A stretch of 64,000 nt of DNA. It comes from Enterobacterales bacterium CwR94. Lineage in GTDB: Bacteria > Pseudomonadota > Gammaproteobacteria > Enterobacterales > Enterobacteriaceae. The number at the start of each line of letters is the position of its first letter. Within the stretch, counting starts at the first letter, position 1. The stretch spans positions 434,001-498,000 of the forward strand of contig KZ478059.1 in assembly GCA_002837195.1 (NCBI GenBank). Direction: 5' to 3'. Below are positions 18,748 to 27,841 of the stretch, in pieces. The notes below the pieces were generated by a model, which was not told the origin of the DNA, did no database searches, and saw nothing but the letters and a program-made list of their open reading frames with translations. Position numbers and translations under genes: made by a program.

Positions 18748-19278
18748 ATCCGAAAAACGGTTGATGCGCGTATTCTGGCCGCTGTTGCTTGTGGTCGGTG
18801 CGCGCCTTTCACTTCCTGCTTCATGCAGGATTTACTGAATATCGATTGGCCCGCTTTTTAATCGAAAAGTAACACTGTCTTCCCGTCTTTCGGTATTCAT
18901 TAAAAAAATAACAGCGCCATTATTTCACAGAGAAAAAGAGGCGCGTTTTTACACCCTCCTTTTTCTTGCGACTTTACGACTTTTTACCTGCATAGCATCA
19001 TTCCTAAAAAAGAATCTGGCCCAGACGGGGCAATTGCTAACGCCTGTTGCACCTGTTAATAATAGCAGGGAACATTCTACCTTTATTCTTGTTTAGAATG
19101 GTACGGCAAAAGCGGTCATTAAAAAGATAAAAATATAAATCATTTCACCACAATAGTGTTGCCTTTATTTCTTTGCAGCATCCCTGTGGTTTATACACAT
19201 AAAAGTATGCCAGCAAACATTTTTGCGCGTTCGTTTACTGCATATAACACGGCAAATTTATTGATTGAAGGAAACGCT
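18748..19278. other. 531-bp AT-rich gap before a glycosyltransferase gene
   Basis: No convincing gene is seen. A short hairpin TCCTGC/GCAGGA near 18814-18830, followed by TTTAC, may end the lipoprotein transcript. The right half is AT-rich, as expected for a promoter of a horizontally acquired or H-NS-silenced gene. The open frame back to 19156 has no ribosome site and does not look coding before 19279. Confidence 0.5.
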
Positions 19279-20274
19279 ATGCATCAGCATCAGCTGAATT
19301 TGTCAGAAAAAAGCATTGATATTATTTGCCCTGTTTATAACAAACAGGATTATATCGAAGCCTTTATCAAGAGTGTTTCACTGTTGCCTGCCCATCATTT
19401 CAACATTATTTTGATTAATGATGGATCGACGGACAATACTCTGCAGGTGTGTGAAAGGGTACTCAGCGAGCGGGTGCTGCCCAACGTCTACATCGTGACT
19501 CAGCCCAATGGCGGTGTATCCGCCGCCCGTAACACCGGTTTAGATCTTGCGTGCTCTCGTTATGTTTGGTTCTGCGATCCCGATGATGAAGTGTTGCCGG
19601 AAGCCGCAACGCTGCCCGATTTTATCGAAAATAAACCGGGATTGGTCTTTTCATTCTCCCATGACCGCTTTTATGTGGGCACACAACGCCGGGTAAAGGT
19701 CATGCATGAAACCGATGAGTGTTTAAGTGGTGAAGCGTACCTTAAAAACTACAACAGTTTCGGCAGAAAAAATGACATCACCTATTTATGGAATAAAATC
19801 TATAGCCGCGAGGCGATAGGGCAGTTGCGTTTCCAAAACGGGATGACTTACGGAGAAGATAACGTTTTTAACGTACATTTCATTAAGCGAAATCTATTAA
19901 AGAATGACAGCTTTTACATCTCCACAATGCCGATTTATCTTTATAATAAGTATGCGGAAGGCACGTTAAGCACCAGTTTGGATGAGAATAAAATTGCAGA
20001 TTTGATTGAAGCCGAATTTGCAATGTTGTTACTGATTGCGATAGTGAAGAAAAACATTATTCCCGAGAAAAAACGCTCTATCTATAAAGTCACCAAAGTG
20101 ATTGGCAATAAAAATCAGCGTGCGGCAAAAAAATACTATTTCCAGGCGCACAAAGAGTTGAACCTTCGCCTGTTCCCGTTCACCGGGTTGGCAGAAGCGG
20201 TCTATTTTGTTTGTATGCTCACGATGACGGTGCCTCTAATGAACAAAGCATTAAAATCGGCAGGAAAACTGTAA
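19279..20274 (+). CDS. Family 2 glycosyltransferase
   Basis: Predicted inverting nucleotide-sugar transferase (331 aa), GT-A fold, probably acting on the cytoplasmic face of the inner membrane in polysaccharide or lipooligosaccharide decoration. Seen: the N-terminal SIDIICPVYNKQDYIEAFI strand and loop, INDGSTDNT with the nucleotide-binding aspartate, QPNGGVSAARNTGL, and FCDPDDEV, the metal-binding DxD-type motif. A C-terminal hydrophobic segment (AVYFVCMLTMTVPLMN) may anchor it to the membrane. The start at 19279 follows GAAGGAAAC. It stands alone; no other cell-surface genes flank it, so the acceptor is unknown. Confidence 0.87.
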   Translation: MHQHQLNLSEKSIDIICPVYNKQDYIEAFIKSVSLLPAHHFNIILINDGSTDNTLQVCERVLSERVLPNVYIVTQPNGGVSAARNTGLDLACSRYVWFCDPDDEVLPEAATLPDFIENKPGLVFSFSHDRFYVGTQRRVKVMHETDECLSGEAYLKNYNSFGRKNDITYLWNKIYSREAIGQLRFQNGMTYGEDNVFNVHFIKRNLLKNDSFYISTMPIYLYNKYAEGTLSTSLDENKIADLIEAEFAMLLLIAIVKKNIIPEKKRSIYKVTKVIGNKNQRAAKKYYFQAHKELNLRLFPFTGLAEAVYFVCMLTMTVPLMNKALKSAGKL

Positions 20275-20308
20275 CCTGAAACGGGCTTTATCCTGGCCTG
20301 TCTTCATC

Positions 20309-20336
20309 AGCGGAGCGAGCCGTTTCACGCTCCGCT
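20309..20336. terminator. Hairpin between convergent genes
   Basis: AGCGGAGCG (20309-20317) and CGCTCCGCT (20328-20336) form a 9-bp stem with a 10-nt loop between the glycosyltransferase gene and the convergent small gene. There is no strong T run on either side. Confidence 0.5.
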
Positions 20337-20339
20337 GCG

Positions 20340-20630
20340 TTACAAGCCCACTTTCAGGTTGCTGCCACGCTTCGCTGTCTGATACACAAATGCCAGCATG
20401 GGCTCATGATCCACATCGTAGCCTGCGCGAATGATTTTATCCCGCAGCCACTCAATTTCGCTGTTAATGTCGGCAGCAAACAGGTTATTGCGCTGTGCAT
20501 TGCGTAGCCACTTCAGCAAGAAATTATTCTTTCCGCGCACACCGCCCGCCTGCCGGGACAAACCATGCATCTTTAACGCGACCAGAATGCAATAGTAGAA
20601 ATGAACACGCTGGTTGTAGTTTTGGTACAT
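20340..20630 (-). CDS. Hypothetical small basic protein
   Basis: A 96-aa protein rich in Arg, Lys, Asn and aromatic residues (MYQNYNQRVHFYYCILVALK at the start). No signal peptide or clear membrane segment. The pattern FLLKWLRNAQRNNLF and INSEIEWLRDKIIRAGYDVD suggests two amphipathic helices. I do not recognise the family. The ATG at 20630 is preferred over a TTG at 20645; the ribosome site is weak (GAGAACCGAAG). Confidence 0.5.
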   Translation of the reverse strand: MYQNYNQRVHFYYCILVALKMHGLSRQAGGVRGKNNFLLKWLRNAQRNNLFAADINSEIEWLRDKIIRAGYDVDHEPMLAFVYQTAKRGSNLKVGL

Positions 20631-21124
20631 GTCTTCGGTTCTCAATCTTAGCGGATGATACGGTGGAGGAGACAGACGGAGTGTAACCTTTCTGAGCCGC
20701 GATGTAATGCATCCTGACCACGATGAACGATGATTCGGACAACCGCTTATTTTTCTGCTGCTGTCTACCCATTAACACCTGTGTACCAGGAAGATTCTGT
20801 CCGGCAATATTCGGCTGCAGACGTTGATCGCCACGCGCATTATTTTATTATCAGGCTAATCATTGCCTTCGTTATTTCATGTCGGCTATTTTTCTGTTCC
20901 TTAAACTGCGGATAAACGGAAAGGATATTCTGTAGCAATATGATTAACTTATAGATAATGAATTATAAAACTATCACATTGATTGAATTGAAATAATTCA
21001 TGTTGTATAGCATTTTATTTTCCCCGCACAGGCGTTGTAGATTCTTAGATACCGCGTTAAATTACGCCCCTAATAGAAAAACAGTGTAAAATTTATTTGT
21101 TGCCTGCAGTGATTTAGGGAAAAA
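20631..21124. other. 494-bp gap with no recognised gene
   Basis: AT-rich towards the right. Open frames here are short and lack ribosome sites. It presumably contains the promoter for the membrane protein gene at 21125 and, on the left, that of the small gene at 20630. Confidence 0.5.
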
Positions 21125-21559
21125 ATGACTACCAATGCCAAGCTGAAAAAGCTGTGCTTACGTATGGAATGGGCGATCTTGCCGTGTCTCATCTTACTGC
21201 CACTGATTGATATTTTTGTGATTACCTTTGGTGAGTATCCGGCCTATCGTGACCTTACACGCCTGGACCTGGCAGGGAAAATTCTCCTGAATGACCTGCT
21301 AATTTGTTACATTTTGCTAATGATGTATTTTTTCTTCCGCGATATCCGCAAATATAAGTTGTTTACCTTACAGCAAAGCAAGTATTTGTTGATGTGTTCA
21401 CTGGGGTGCTTTTCTTTAAGCTTGTTCACGATTTTGTCGAATATTCAGATCTTCCACAATTGCTTTGATATTGACTTTCAATCGTGGATTTTACTGCCAC
21501 TCTATGCTGGATTAGCCGGGCTCTTACTGAGTCGCTATGTTAAAAATGCATCACGTTAA
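21125..21559 (+). CDS. Hypothetical four-helix membrane protein
   Basis: A 144-aa integral membrane protein: hydrophobic segments near residues 15-35, 55-75, 88-108 and 118-137, joined by short charged loops (FFRDIRKYK). It resembles DUF2975-like small membrane proteins in layout only; I cannot assign a family. TTTAGGGAAAA immediately precedes the ATG. It is probably co-transcribed with the secreted protein gene 31 bp downstream. Confidence 0.65.
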   Translation: MTTNAKLKKLCLRMEWAILPCLILLPLIDIFVITFGEYPAYRDLTRLDLAGKILLNDLLICYILLMMYFFFRDIRKYKLFTLQQSKYLLMCSLGCFSLSLFTILSNIQIFHNCFDIDFQSWILLPLYAGLAGLLLSRYVKNASR

Positions 21560-21590
21560 TCCCCGTATTAACGCATTAGGGGAAAAGACT

Positions 21591-22106
21591 ATGCACCTGT
21601 TATCTGTTTTGGCGTTGCTGCTATTGTCGATGGCCGCTCAGGCCAGCGTTCAATGTGACAAATCAACACAATCGCTGCTGCACCACAGTAATGAAGATCA
21701 CTTTGTGTCCCGCAATCTGGATTGTTATTACCTGCCGGATGAAAGCCTGCCAGGTCTTGCACTCACCTATCAGAAGAGCACAGGAGAGAGCCAGGCACGG
21801 GATGGGGATGTTTACTTCCATAACAGCGCTTCATACAGTTACATCGCCGTTGGACCCACTTTCCAACTGCAAAAGCAACTGTACGTATTTGGCGCACTCG
21901 GGGAGAGCCGCATTCATGTGGTATTTAATGACCTGAGTAATACGGCGAATCCGCAGTATCAATCCAGTGATAAAGGCACTTTCACACGGTTTGGCGTGCG
22001 ATCGACGTTTGCGACCAGTGGGTATGTACTGTTCTATCACCAGTACGAAAATTACCGTAGCCACCCCAATCGCACCCTGGTGTTTTCAGTCGGCATCGGG
22101 TTCTAA
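21591..22106 (+). CDS. Predicted small outer-membrane beta-barrel protein
   Basis: A 171-aa exported protein. The N-terminus MHLLSVLALLLLSMAAQA is a Sec signal peptide with cleavage after AQA. The mature part has two cysteines early (residues 21 and about 44), then alternating hydrophobic/polar strands, and ends SVGIGF, a C-terminal phenylalanine of the type recognised by the BAM machinery. This suggests a six- to eight-strand barrel. The start at 21591 follows AGGGGAAAA; the in-frame extension to 21537 overlaps the previous gene. Its stop overlaps the convergent GNAT gene by 4 bp. Function unknown. Confidence 0.65.
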   Translation: MHLLSVLALLLLSMAAQASVQCDKSTQSLLHHSNEDHFVSRNLDCYYLPDESLPGLALTYQKSTGESQARDGDVYFHNSASYSYIAVGPTFQLQKQLYVFGALGESRIHVVFNDLSNTANPQYQSSDKGTFTRFGVRSTFATSGYVLFYHQYENYRSHPNRTLVFSVGIGF

Positions 22107-22540
22107 GGTCGGCGTTTCTCTAAACGGATATCACCGTCACCGATATCCGTTTCATTCTCCCAACCAAGATGACGATAAAATCCGGCGGCGCGCGTGTTTT
22201 TACCGGTCTCCAGCCAAATCATGGCGTGCTGAGTAAACAGTGCCTGCTCAGCGGCGGCCACCAGACGTTTGCCCAATCCCATACCTTCGGCTTCGGGCAG
22301 AATAAAGGCGGCAAACAAACAGCCATCGGCAGGCAAAATCATAGAAAAGCCAATGATGTCACGGCCTCGTGCCGCGACCCAGGCACAAACGTCCGCAGTG
22401 ATCATCTCGACTATCGCCGCTTCAGTGATACCGAGTTCCGCAAGCTCTGCATGGGTCATCTTGTTTTCAGTAACCGAGGTGCGTACGTGAAACAAGCCGG
22501 GGATGTCGGCAACGATGGCGGGGCGAATCTGTACATCCAT
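22103..22540 (-). CDS. GNAT-family N-acetyltransferase
   Basis: Predicted acetyl-CoA-dependent N-acetyltransferase, 145 aa, substrate unknown. Seen: IRPAIVADIPGLFHVR at the start (typical GNAT first strand and helix), EAEGMGLGKRLV as the acetyl-CoA loop (normally R/Q-x-x-G-x-G/A), and ETGKNTRAAGFYRHLGW near the C-terminus with the helix-tyrosine typical of the fold. The start at 22540 is 12-15 nt from GAAGGA; a longer start at 22570 is possible. It ends inside the last codon of the convergent outer-membrane protein gene. Confidence 0.85.
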   Translation of the reverse strand: MDVQIRPAIVADIPGLFHVRTSVTENKMTHAELAELGITEAAIVEMITADVCAWVAARGRDIIGFSMILPADGCLFAAFILPEAEGMGLGKRLVAAAEQALFTQHAMIWLETGKNTRAAGFYRHLGWENETDIGDGDIRLEKRRP

Positions 22541-22571
22541 TTTTTCTTTTTCCTTCGGTGCTATTGGCACC

Positions 22572-22892
22572 CTAAGTGAGTAAATAGCCTAAGCCAGCAT
22601 ACGCCACCATGCCTGCCAGTACCGTAGCAAACAGGCTACGGCTGACAATACCCACCAGCGCGGCCAGGGCGGCGGCAAGCAGCGAGAGGCTGATCCCGCT
22701 GCTGGTCAGTGCCGGTTTTTCCAGTAACTCGACGGTGACAATCGCGGCCATAATGGCGCAGGGAATAAAACTTAACCACTGTTGCGCCAAAGGAGCAAGC
22801 CGAAAGCGTGACAGCAGCAGAATAGGCGCAACGCGCATAACGGCGGTGACAAGGGCAGCGGCGGCCAACGTAATATAGATATTGCGTTCCAT
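22572..22892 (-). CDS. AzlD-family branched-chain amino acid exporter subunit
   Basis: Small partner (106 aa, about four hydrophobic segments) of the AzlC protein encoded just upstream. AzlCD/YgaZH pairs export branched-chain amino acids or methionine. Seen: RVAPILLLSRFRLAPLAQQW and FIPCAIMAAI, characteristic of AzlD. One base separates it from the azlC-like stop, so the two are translationally coupled. Confidence 0.88.
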   Translation of the reverse strand: MERNIYITLAAAALVTAVMRVAPILLLSRFRLAPLAQQWLSFIPCAIMAAIVTVELLEKPALTSSGISLSLLAAALAALVGIVSRSLFATVLAGMVAYAGLGYLLT

Positions 22893-22893
22893 C

Positions 22894-23634
22894 TTAATTT
22901 CCCTCTTTGCGCGTCAGTTGTAATCCCAGCGTGGCGATTGCGGCGGCAATTGATGCTGCAATAATCACGACCACGCTCACATCCATATGCGGTGTGGTAA
23001 CCAGCGTCACGGCGACAGCAATCAGGATCGAGACCGTTTCCAACGTTTTGCGGCGGCTGGCAAACCAGGTCATCAGGATCAGGCCAATAAACATCGAAAT
23101 CAGACTGAAACTCAATCCTGCCATCAGCGAAGGCGGCAGTGCTGAGGCAAAGCCAGCGCCCACCAGACACGCAATAATCCAATTCAGCCAGGCCGTGACA
23201 TTGAGGCCGAACATCCAGGCGAAGGGGATTTTCCCCTGCTGCGCAGCGCGTTGTACGGCAACGCCAAAGGTTTCATCTGTTAGCAATAAGCCACTGATGA
23301 CCTTTTGGCGCGTTGTTTGCTCGCGGAAAAAAACACTCATTGAAGAGCTCATCAACAGGTAGCGCAAGTTGACCAGTAAAATGCTCAATACCACGGAGAT
23401 GCCTTCCGCACCGGCCGCCCAGAGTGAATAAAACAGAAATTGCGCGGAGCCGGCATACAGGGCTGCCGCCAGCAAGGCAATTTGCATCATGCTAAAGCCT
23501 GACAGGGTGCCAATCGCGCCTGCGGCAAATCCAATGCTCCAGTAACCGGCAATGGTCGGCAAACAGGCGATGGCACCTTCCCGAAATTGTGCGGCCGCGC
23601 TGGGGATTTCTACGGTACTGCTTTCTGACGACAT
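22894..23634 (-). CDS. AzlC-family branched-chain amino acid exporter subunit
   Basis: Large subunit (246 aa) of a two-component exporter; an inner-membrane protein with about six to eight hydrophobic segments. Seen: REGAIACLPTIAGYWSIGFA, YAGSAQFLFYSLWAAGA, VNLRYLLMSSSM and LTDETFGVA, all hallmark blocks of AzlC/YgaZ. It is clearly in the family but diverged from E. coli YgaZ, so the exact substrate (valine, azaleucine-type analogues, methionine) is uncertain. It forms a two-gene operon with the AzlD subunit. Confidence 0.88.
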   Translation of the reverse strand: MSSESSTVEIPSAAAQFREGAIACLPTIAGYWSIGFAAGAIGTLSGFSMMQIALLAAALYAGSAQFLFYSLWAAGAEGISVVLSILLVNLRYLLMSSSMSVFFREQTTRQKVISGLLLTDETFGVAVQRAAQQGKIPFAWMFGLNVTAWLNWIIACLVGAGFASALPPSLMAGLSFSLISMFIGLILMTWFASRRKTLETVSILIAVAVTLVTTPHMDVSVVVIIAASIAAAIATLGLQLTRKEGN

Positions 23635-23855
23635 CTTAAATTTCCATAAACGTCACAATCTAACCATGCATATTAACCAGATGCCGACAGAAGCATAAGA
23701 AAAATCGTGGTTTGCCGCACAACTTGCTGGCACATCGCTGACCTGCATGAAAATTTCATAACTCATAAAAACGAAATATTCTATGCAAAAACTTACCTGC
23801 GGGTGAGTAAAGTCATCTATGCTGATGAACATTTCCCCCTCAATGAGAGCACACC

Positions 23856-24881
23856 ATGCGCATAGGATTAGTTGGATACGGTTCCGGTGGTAAACATTTT
23901 CACGCCCCGTTTATTGTCGCCGCCAAAGGCTTGACGTTGGCAGGGATCGTGGCGCGAGCACCGGACACCATCGCTCGGGCAAAAGCCGATTTTCCGCAGG
24001 TTCCAGTCTATCCCAGCCTGACGGCGATGCTTGCCGGAGGTGTTGATATTGTCACCATTACCACGCCTCCGCAGACGCGTCGTGATTTGGTGTTGGAAGC
24101 CATCGCCGCCGGTGTGGCGGTGGTGGCGGATAAACCCTTTGCGCCGGATGCTGCTACTGGCAGGGAGCTGGCGGCAGCGGCGAAAGCTCGGGGCGTGCTA
24201 TTAAGCGTGTATCACAACCGCCGCTACGACGCGGATATCCTCACACTGCGAGATGTGCTGGCAGCGCAGCGGGTGGGCAAGTTATGGCAATTCCATAACC
24301 GTATGGACCTGAATGATCCCCACACGCTGGAAGCGGGGGAAACCGGCGGGCTATTGCGTGATATTGGCAGCCATCTGGTTGATCAAACGGTGTGGCTACT
24401 GGGGCCTGTGGCTGCGGTTTTTGCACAAACCGATGTGGTTGAGCGTGCTGAAGGGGTGACCGACGCCAGTTTCGTGATCACGCTGATCCACACCAGCGGT
24501 GTGCATTCCCACTTATCTTCCAGCAAGATTAACTATTTGACCGCCCGTGAAATGCGCGTCTACGGCGAAGCAGGCAGTTATGTTTCCAACGGGACGGATG
24601 TGCAGGCACAAGCCATCTTTGCCGGTATGAAACCGGCCGATGACTTAACACAGTGGGGATATGAGCAGCCAGCGTTTTGGGGAACCTTACGGACTGCGCA
24701 CGGGGAAGAACGCATCCCGTCGGCACAGGGATGTTATCACGCCTATTATGAGGCGATTGCCAAAGCCGTAGAAACAGGGACCGAGCCTCCAGTGACCGCG
24801 GCGCAAGCCATTCGCACACTGGAAGTGTTAGATGCAGCACTGCTCAGTGCCAAAGAGGGAAGGTTAGTCACGCTGGGGTGA
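23856..24881 (+). CDS. Gfo/Idh/MocA family oxidoreductase
   Basis: NAD(P)-dependent dehydrogenase of a sugar or sugar derivative, 341 aa. Seen: an N-terminal Rossmann motif GLVGYGSGGKHFHAP, TTPPQTRRDLV, the DKPFAPD block holding the catalytic lysine (the usual EKP), and GGLLRDIGSHLVDQ with the conserved histidine. SVYHNRRYDAD resembles the same block in E. coli YdgJ, but overall identity is modest. It stands alone with a terminator after it; the substrate cannot be told. Confidence 0.87.
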   Translation: MRIGLVGYGSGGKHFHAPFIVAAKGLTLAGIVARAPDTIARAKADFPQVPVYPSLTAMLAGGVDIVTITTPPQTRRDLVLEAIAAGVAVVADKPFAPDAATGRELAAAAKARGVLLSVYHNRRYDADILTLRDVLAAQRVGKLWQFHNRMDLNDPHTLEAGETGGLLRDIGSHLVDQTVWLLGPVAAVFAQTDVVERAEGVTDASFVITLIHTSGVHSHLSSSKINYLTAREMRVYGEAGSYVSNGTDVQAQAIFAGMKPADDLTQWGYEQPAFWGTLRTAHGEERIPSAQGCYHAYYEAIAKAVETGTEPPVTAAQAIRTLEVLDAALLSAKEGRLVTLG

Positions 24882-24889
24882 TACGCTAC

Positions 24890-24911
24890 GGGGCCGATAG
24901 GTATCGGCCCC
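24890..24911. terminator. Hairpin between convergent oxidoreductase and ParB-like genes
   Basis: GGGGCCGAT (24890-24898) and ATCGGCCCC (24903-24911) form a 9-bp GC-rich stem with a 4-nt loop, 9 bp after the oxidoreductase stop and 6 bp before the end of the convergent gene. Only a short GATTGCTT tail follows. Confidence 0.6.
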
Positions 24912-24917
24912 GATTGC

Positions 24918-25823
24918 TTAACCGCGGGCGAATGCCCAGGTTATTTTTCCGGTGGCGGAAACCAGTTTCCGCAACGCCTTTTTATTCACCTGCTTAAGTG
25001 CACCCATCTGCTGCGCATCAATTGGTCCGTTGTCCGTGGTCGCGACAACCGTTTCGGCAGGGAGTTCCGTCATTTTTTCTGCAACCTCCTTTACCGCTTC
25101 GGCGTAGCCGTCCCGGCTTTGCAGATCAAAGGTGGAGAGCGGCAGTTGTTTCTCTAACCATTTTCCCCAGTAGAACTCCAGAAACGGTGGGGCATTTTGG
25201 CGTTTAACAAAGCCCACATCGCGGGCGAAGTAGACCAGTGAGCGGTACTCATCGTTTTGCATCAGCGTGCGGCCCAGCGTTTTGGGTAACGCGGCGGGTT
25301 GAATCTCACCTTTTGGCGTATCCAGCCAGACCTGGTGTGCCGTTTTCATCTTGTCCCAAAATGCTGACATGGTTTTTAACGGACGGAAATCGTCGGTAAT
25401 GCGGATCTGTACGGCCGTATTGAGCCCACCGATTTCGGCAAAGTTGGTAAAGGTGTGATGGCCATCGGTGAGATACAGGGTGTTATCCGGTGCAATCACG
25501 GCGGTTTTCATCGCGCTGACATCGCTGCCCACCGCCGCTTTACAGGTAAAGCTGTCAGTGTCGGTGATACGCGACTGAGCGTTATAGTTAGCCACGCCTT
25601 TCTGACCCGCGCTTTCGCAATAGTCATCAAACAGCTTTTCCGCATCGCCTTTGTAGCGCTGGAGTTTGTAGTCCAACTGGCGGTAACCTATCGCGCCTTG
25701 CGTCGGGTGTAACTGCGAAATGTCAACCTTCACAATCTCACCGGCCTTTAGGTTTGCGGGCAGTGCTGCTGCGCCCTGGCCTGCCAGCGCCCAGAGTGCG
25801 AACAGGGTAAGTGTTCTTTTCAT
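24918..25823 (-). CDS. Exported ParB-like nuclease-fold protein (ParBc_2 type)
   Basis: A 301-aa protein with a Sec signal peptide (cleavage after about GAAA, residue 20), so it acts in the periplasm or outside, unlike the chromosome-partition protein ParB. Seen: VDISQLHPTQGAIGYRQ and YLTDGHHTFTNF, the DGHHT motif of the ParBc_2 family. Two or more cysteines (C69, C94) could form a disulfide. Function of this family is not established. It lies 9 bp downstream of a phosphate-type porin and is almost certainly in the same operon, suggesting a role linked to uptake of a phosphorylated substrate. This functional link is inference. Confidence 0.75.
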   Translation of the reverse strand: MKRTLTLFALWALAGQGAAALPANLKAGEIVKVDISQLHPTQGAIGYRQLDYKLQRYKGDAEKLFDDYCESAGQKGVANYNAQSRITDTDSFTCKAAVGSDVSAMKTAVIAPDNTLYLTDGHHTFTNFAEIGGLNTAVQIRITDDFRPLKTMSAFWDKMKTAHQVWLDTPKGEIQPAALPKTLGRTLMQNDEYRSLVYFARDVGFVKRQNAPPFLEFYWGKWLEKQLPLSTFDLQSRDGYAEAVKEVAEKMTELPAETVVATTDNGPIDAQQMGALKQVNKKALRKLVSATGKITWAFARG

Positions 25824-25832
25824 TCTGCTTCC

Positions 25833-27137
25833 TTAAAAGGCGTACTGCAGACGTGCCACAATGGCGTTGCTGTCGTCTTTCACCGTACGTCCATCAATAT
25901 CCTGTGAAGTATCAATATTGCTGATTTTATAGGTGATGTAATTCAGAGAGGCACGAATATTTTTATTCGGGAAGTAGTTTACCCCCAGCGTAAAGGCGTC
26001 CACATCGTGCTTATCACCACGGTTGACCGCTAAAATACCATCGATATTGTCGTTGATGTTCTTTTTCGTCGCGGCTTTATTTGCATCAATCACCGTGTTT
26101 TCATAACGTGCAAACACTTCCCAGGAATCGAATTCACGTGGACTCTTCCACTTGCCTTCGCCTGCATCGTACCCGCGAGAGGTGCCAAACAGATAGGAGA
26201 TTTGGGCATAATAGCCATTCACATCGGCTTTCGCTTCTTCTCCATCATTATCACCGCGTACCTGACGGGCAAAATATTCGCTTTGTAATCTGACGCTGCC
26301 TAACTGATAAGCGGCTTCCAGTGCATATTCATAATCTTTAGTGGTGTTGGTAATTTCAGCAAATCGCATTCTGTCATCGGCATCGGTGCGAATACCAAAA
26401 CGAGATCGCAATTTGGTCTCATTGTTATCGGGATTGGCGTCGTGGAAATCGACACCTAAATGCAAAATCTGGTCGGGTTGTAATATCGGTGCCCAGGTTG
26501 CACGCAGCGTGTAACCATAAATATCGCTGTTACTGTCTGTGGGTTTATCGCCCGTTGTCGCGACCTGTGCCATCAGGCTGTAATTATCACCGGCATGTGC
26601 GAGATTAATACCAAAATCAGGATCGTCGCTACCCGCAAGGAAATCATACATTGCCGGACGTTCCATCGCGGTAATCCAGGAGGAACTGGTGGCATTATCA
26701 ATGCCGTAGTTAACTTTATATTTACCCACCGTCAATTTGGCAAAATCGAAAATATTATCACGTGCAATCCACACGCGATCAATATCCGTATTGCCTTCCG
26801 TGCCGTCATAGCTCAGACGAATACCGTACAGCCAGTCGGTAAAGGCGGCGCCTTCCAGCGATAACTGACCACGGCGTACAAAGGTATCGGTGCTGGAGGC
26901 GAAGGGCTTATTCTGACTGGCGGCAGCCAGGCCGCGAAAAGAGGTGGCGTCATACTGAATCTTACCGCCCAGTTCAAATTTGAAGGCGTCATCAACGGTT
27001 TTAATTTCCAGGCCGCCGTTGGTATTAATGATTAAATCTTCACCTTCGGTACTCACGGTTCCCGCCCAAGCCTGAGTGGTGGTGGCAGCGACGAAAATAG
27101 CCAGCAACCGAATGCCAGCGTTGAAATTTACAGACAT
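25833..27137 (-). CDS. Phosphate-selective porin OprO/OprP family
   Basis: Outer-membrane channel protein, 434 aa, matching the 400-450 of OprP/OprO. The Pseudomonas proteins are trimeric 16-strand barrels selective for phosphate or polyphosphate. Seen: a signal peptide ending TTTQAWAG, then GGLEIKTVDDAFKFELGGKI, FVRRGQLSLEGAAFTDWLYG, the family block KYKVNYGIDNATSSSWITAM, and a C-terminal ARLQYAF barrel signature. Members in enterobacteria are uncommon and may serve other anions. No clear Pho box was found upstream. It is co-transcribed with the ParB-like gene. Confidence 0.87.
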   Translation of the reverse strand: MSVNFNAGIRLLAIFVAATTTQAWAGTVSTEGEDLIINTNGGLEIKTVDDAFKFELGGKIQYDATSFRGLAAASQNKPFASSTDTFVRRGQLSLEGAAFTDWLYGIRLSYDGTEGNTDIDRVWIARDNIFDFAKLTVGKYKVNYGIDNATSSSWITAMERPAMYDFLAGSDDPDFGINLAHAGDNYSLMAQVATTGDKPTDSNSDIYGYTLRATWAPILQPDQILHLGVDFHDANPDNNETKLRSRFGIRTDADDRMRFAEITNTTKDYEYALEAAYQLGSVRLQSEYFARQVRGDNDGEEAKADVNGYYAQISYLFGTSRGYDAGEGKWKSPREFDSWEVFARYENTVIDANKAATKKNINDNIDGILAVNRGDKHDVDAFTLGVNYFPNKNIRASLNYITYKISNIDTSQDIDGRTVKDDSNAIVARLQYAF

Positions 27138-27457
27138 AGCGTATCCTCTGAATCAATATTATCAGTGTGTAGAAATAAGTGGTTCTAAAATTGGCGAGGG
27201 GAAATTTGGCATGATTTTGTTAACGTTTTATTACAATGGGTAATAAAGTAATACTCGGGTGGTTAGATGCGAATAAATAATCCGCAACGCGCTGTTGATT
27301 ATTTCATCTAACTGATTTTAATTACGTGTTAATTTAGCGGGGTGACTTTTAGTTTATGTTATCTTTTTTCAGGCAAAGGAAAGGCCAGTGGGCGGGGATT
27401 CAACCTTGTGGTTATTCAGCACCTTACTCAATCACGGAGATAAAATAATAAGATTAA
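27138..27457. other. AT-rich upstream region of the porin gene
   Basis: This 320-bp region is very AT-rich and should contain the porin promoter. I looked for a Pho box (repeats of CTGTCAT) and found no convincing pair. No gene is seen. Confidence 0.5.
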
Positions 27458-27625
27458 TTAATTGATGGCCGCAAGTGCCGGGATTTTTGCAATTATTGAC
27501 AGCAGCCAGCGAAAGACTGGCTGCTGAACGGGCATAGCCCGGTGTGTAAACAACCAGTGCAGAAAGGCAGACAGGGCGATTGATACCGGGAGCGTTAATA
27601 CCCAGGCGATGCGTAAATGTCCCTG
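27458..27625 (-). pseudogene. Remnant of the C-terminus of a Pit-type phosphate transporter
   Basis: Reading the minus strand into the stop at 27458-27460 gives about 55 codons containing RIAWVLTLPVSIALSAFLHW, which matches the last-helix signature (AWVLTLP...) of PiT phosphate permeases. The frame is open only back to a stop near 27684, with no suitable start, so just the final helix of a protein of about 450-500 residues survives. It lies 320 bp upstream of a phosphate-type porin on the same strand, suggesting an original pit-porin-ParB-like cluster. The family match is from memory of the motif. Confidence 0.45.
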
Positions 27626-27841
27626 TCTTGTAAGAGCGCTTTTTGCATGACTGTCATACCATGATGAAATAAAAGTGATTTAATAGAGTGATTAGTCTTT
27701 GAAACAGTGAGGCACACATATCAGAAGGTTTTCCAGTGCTCAGGAGTATAAGTTGTTAGATATCAAGAAAGTACAGGTCTTCACAAATCGCCTTCAAGAC
27801 GTTATTATTGGTAGCGCATTGGCATAAAAACAGGGAAGTAG

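Noticed and set aside
20524-20778. 84-codon minus-strand frame overlapping the small gene at 20340-20630
   Set aside because: It overlaps a better candidate in another frame, and its sequence has no ribosome site or protein-like pattern.
27138-27460. Pho box upstream of the phosphate-type porin
   Set aside because: No pair of CTGTCAT-like repeats with the right 11-bp spacing was found; a lone CTGTCAT at 27651 lies inside the Pit-like remnant and is too far away.
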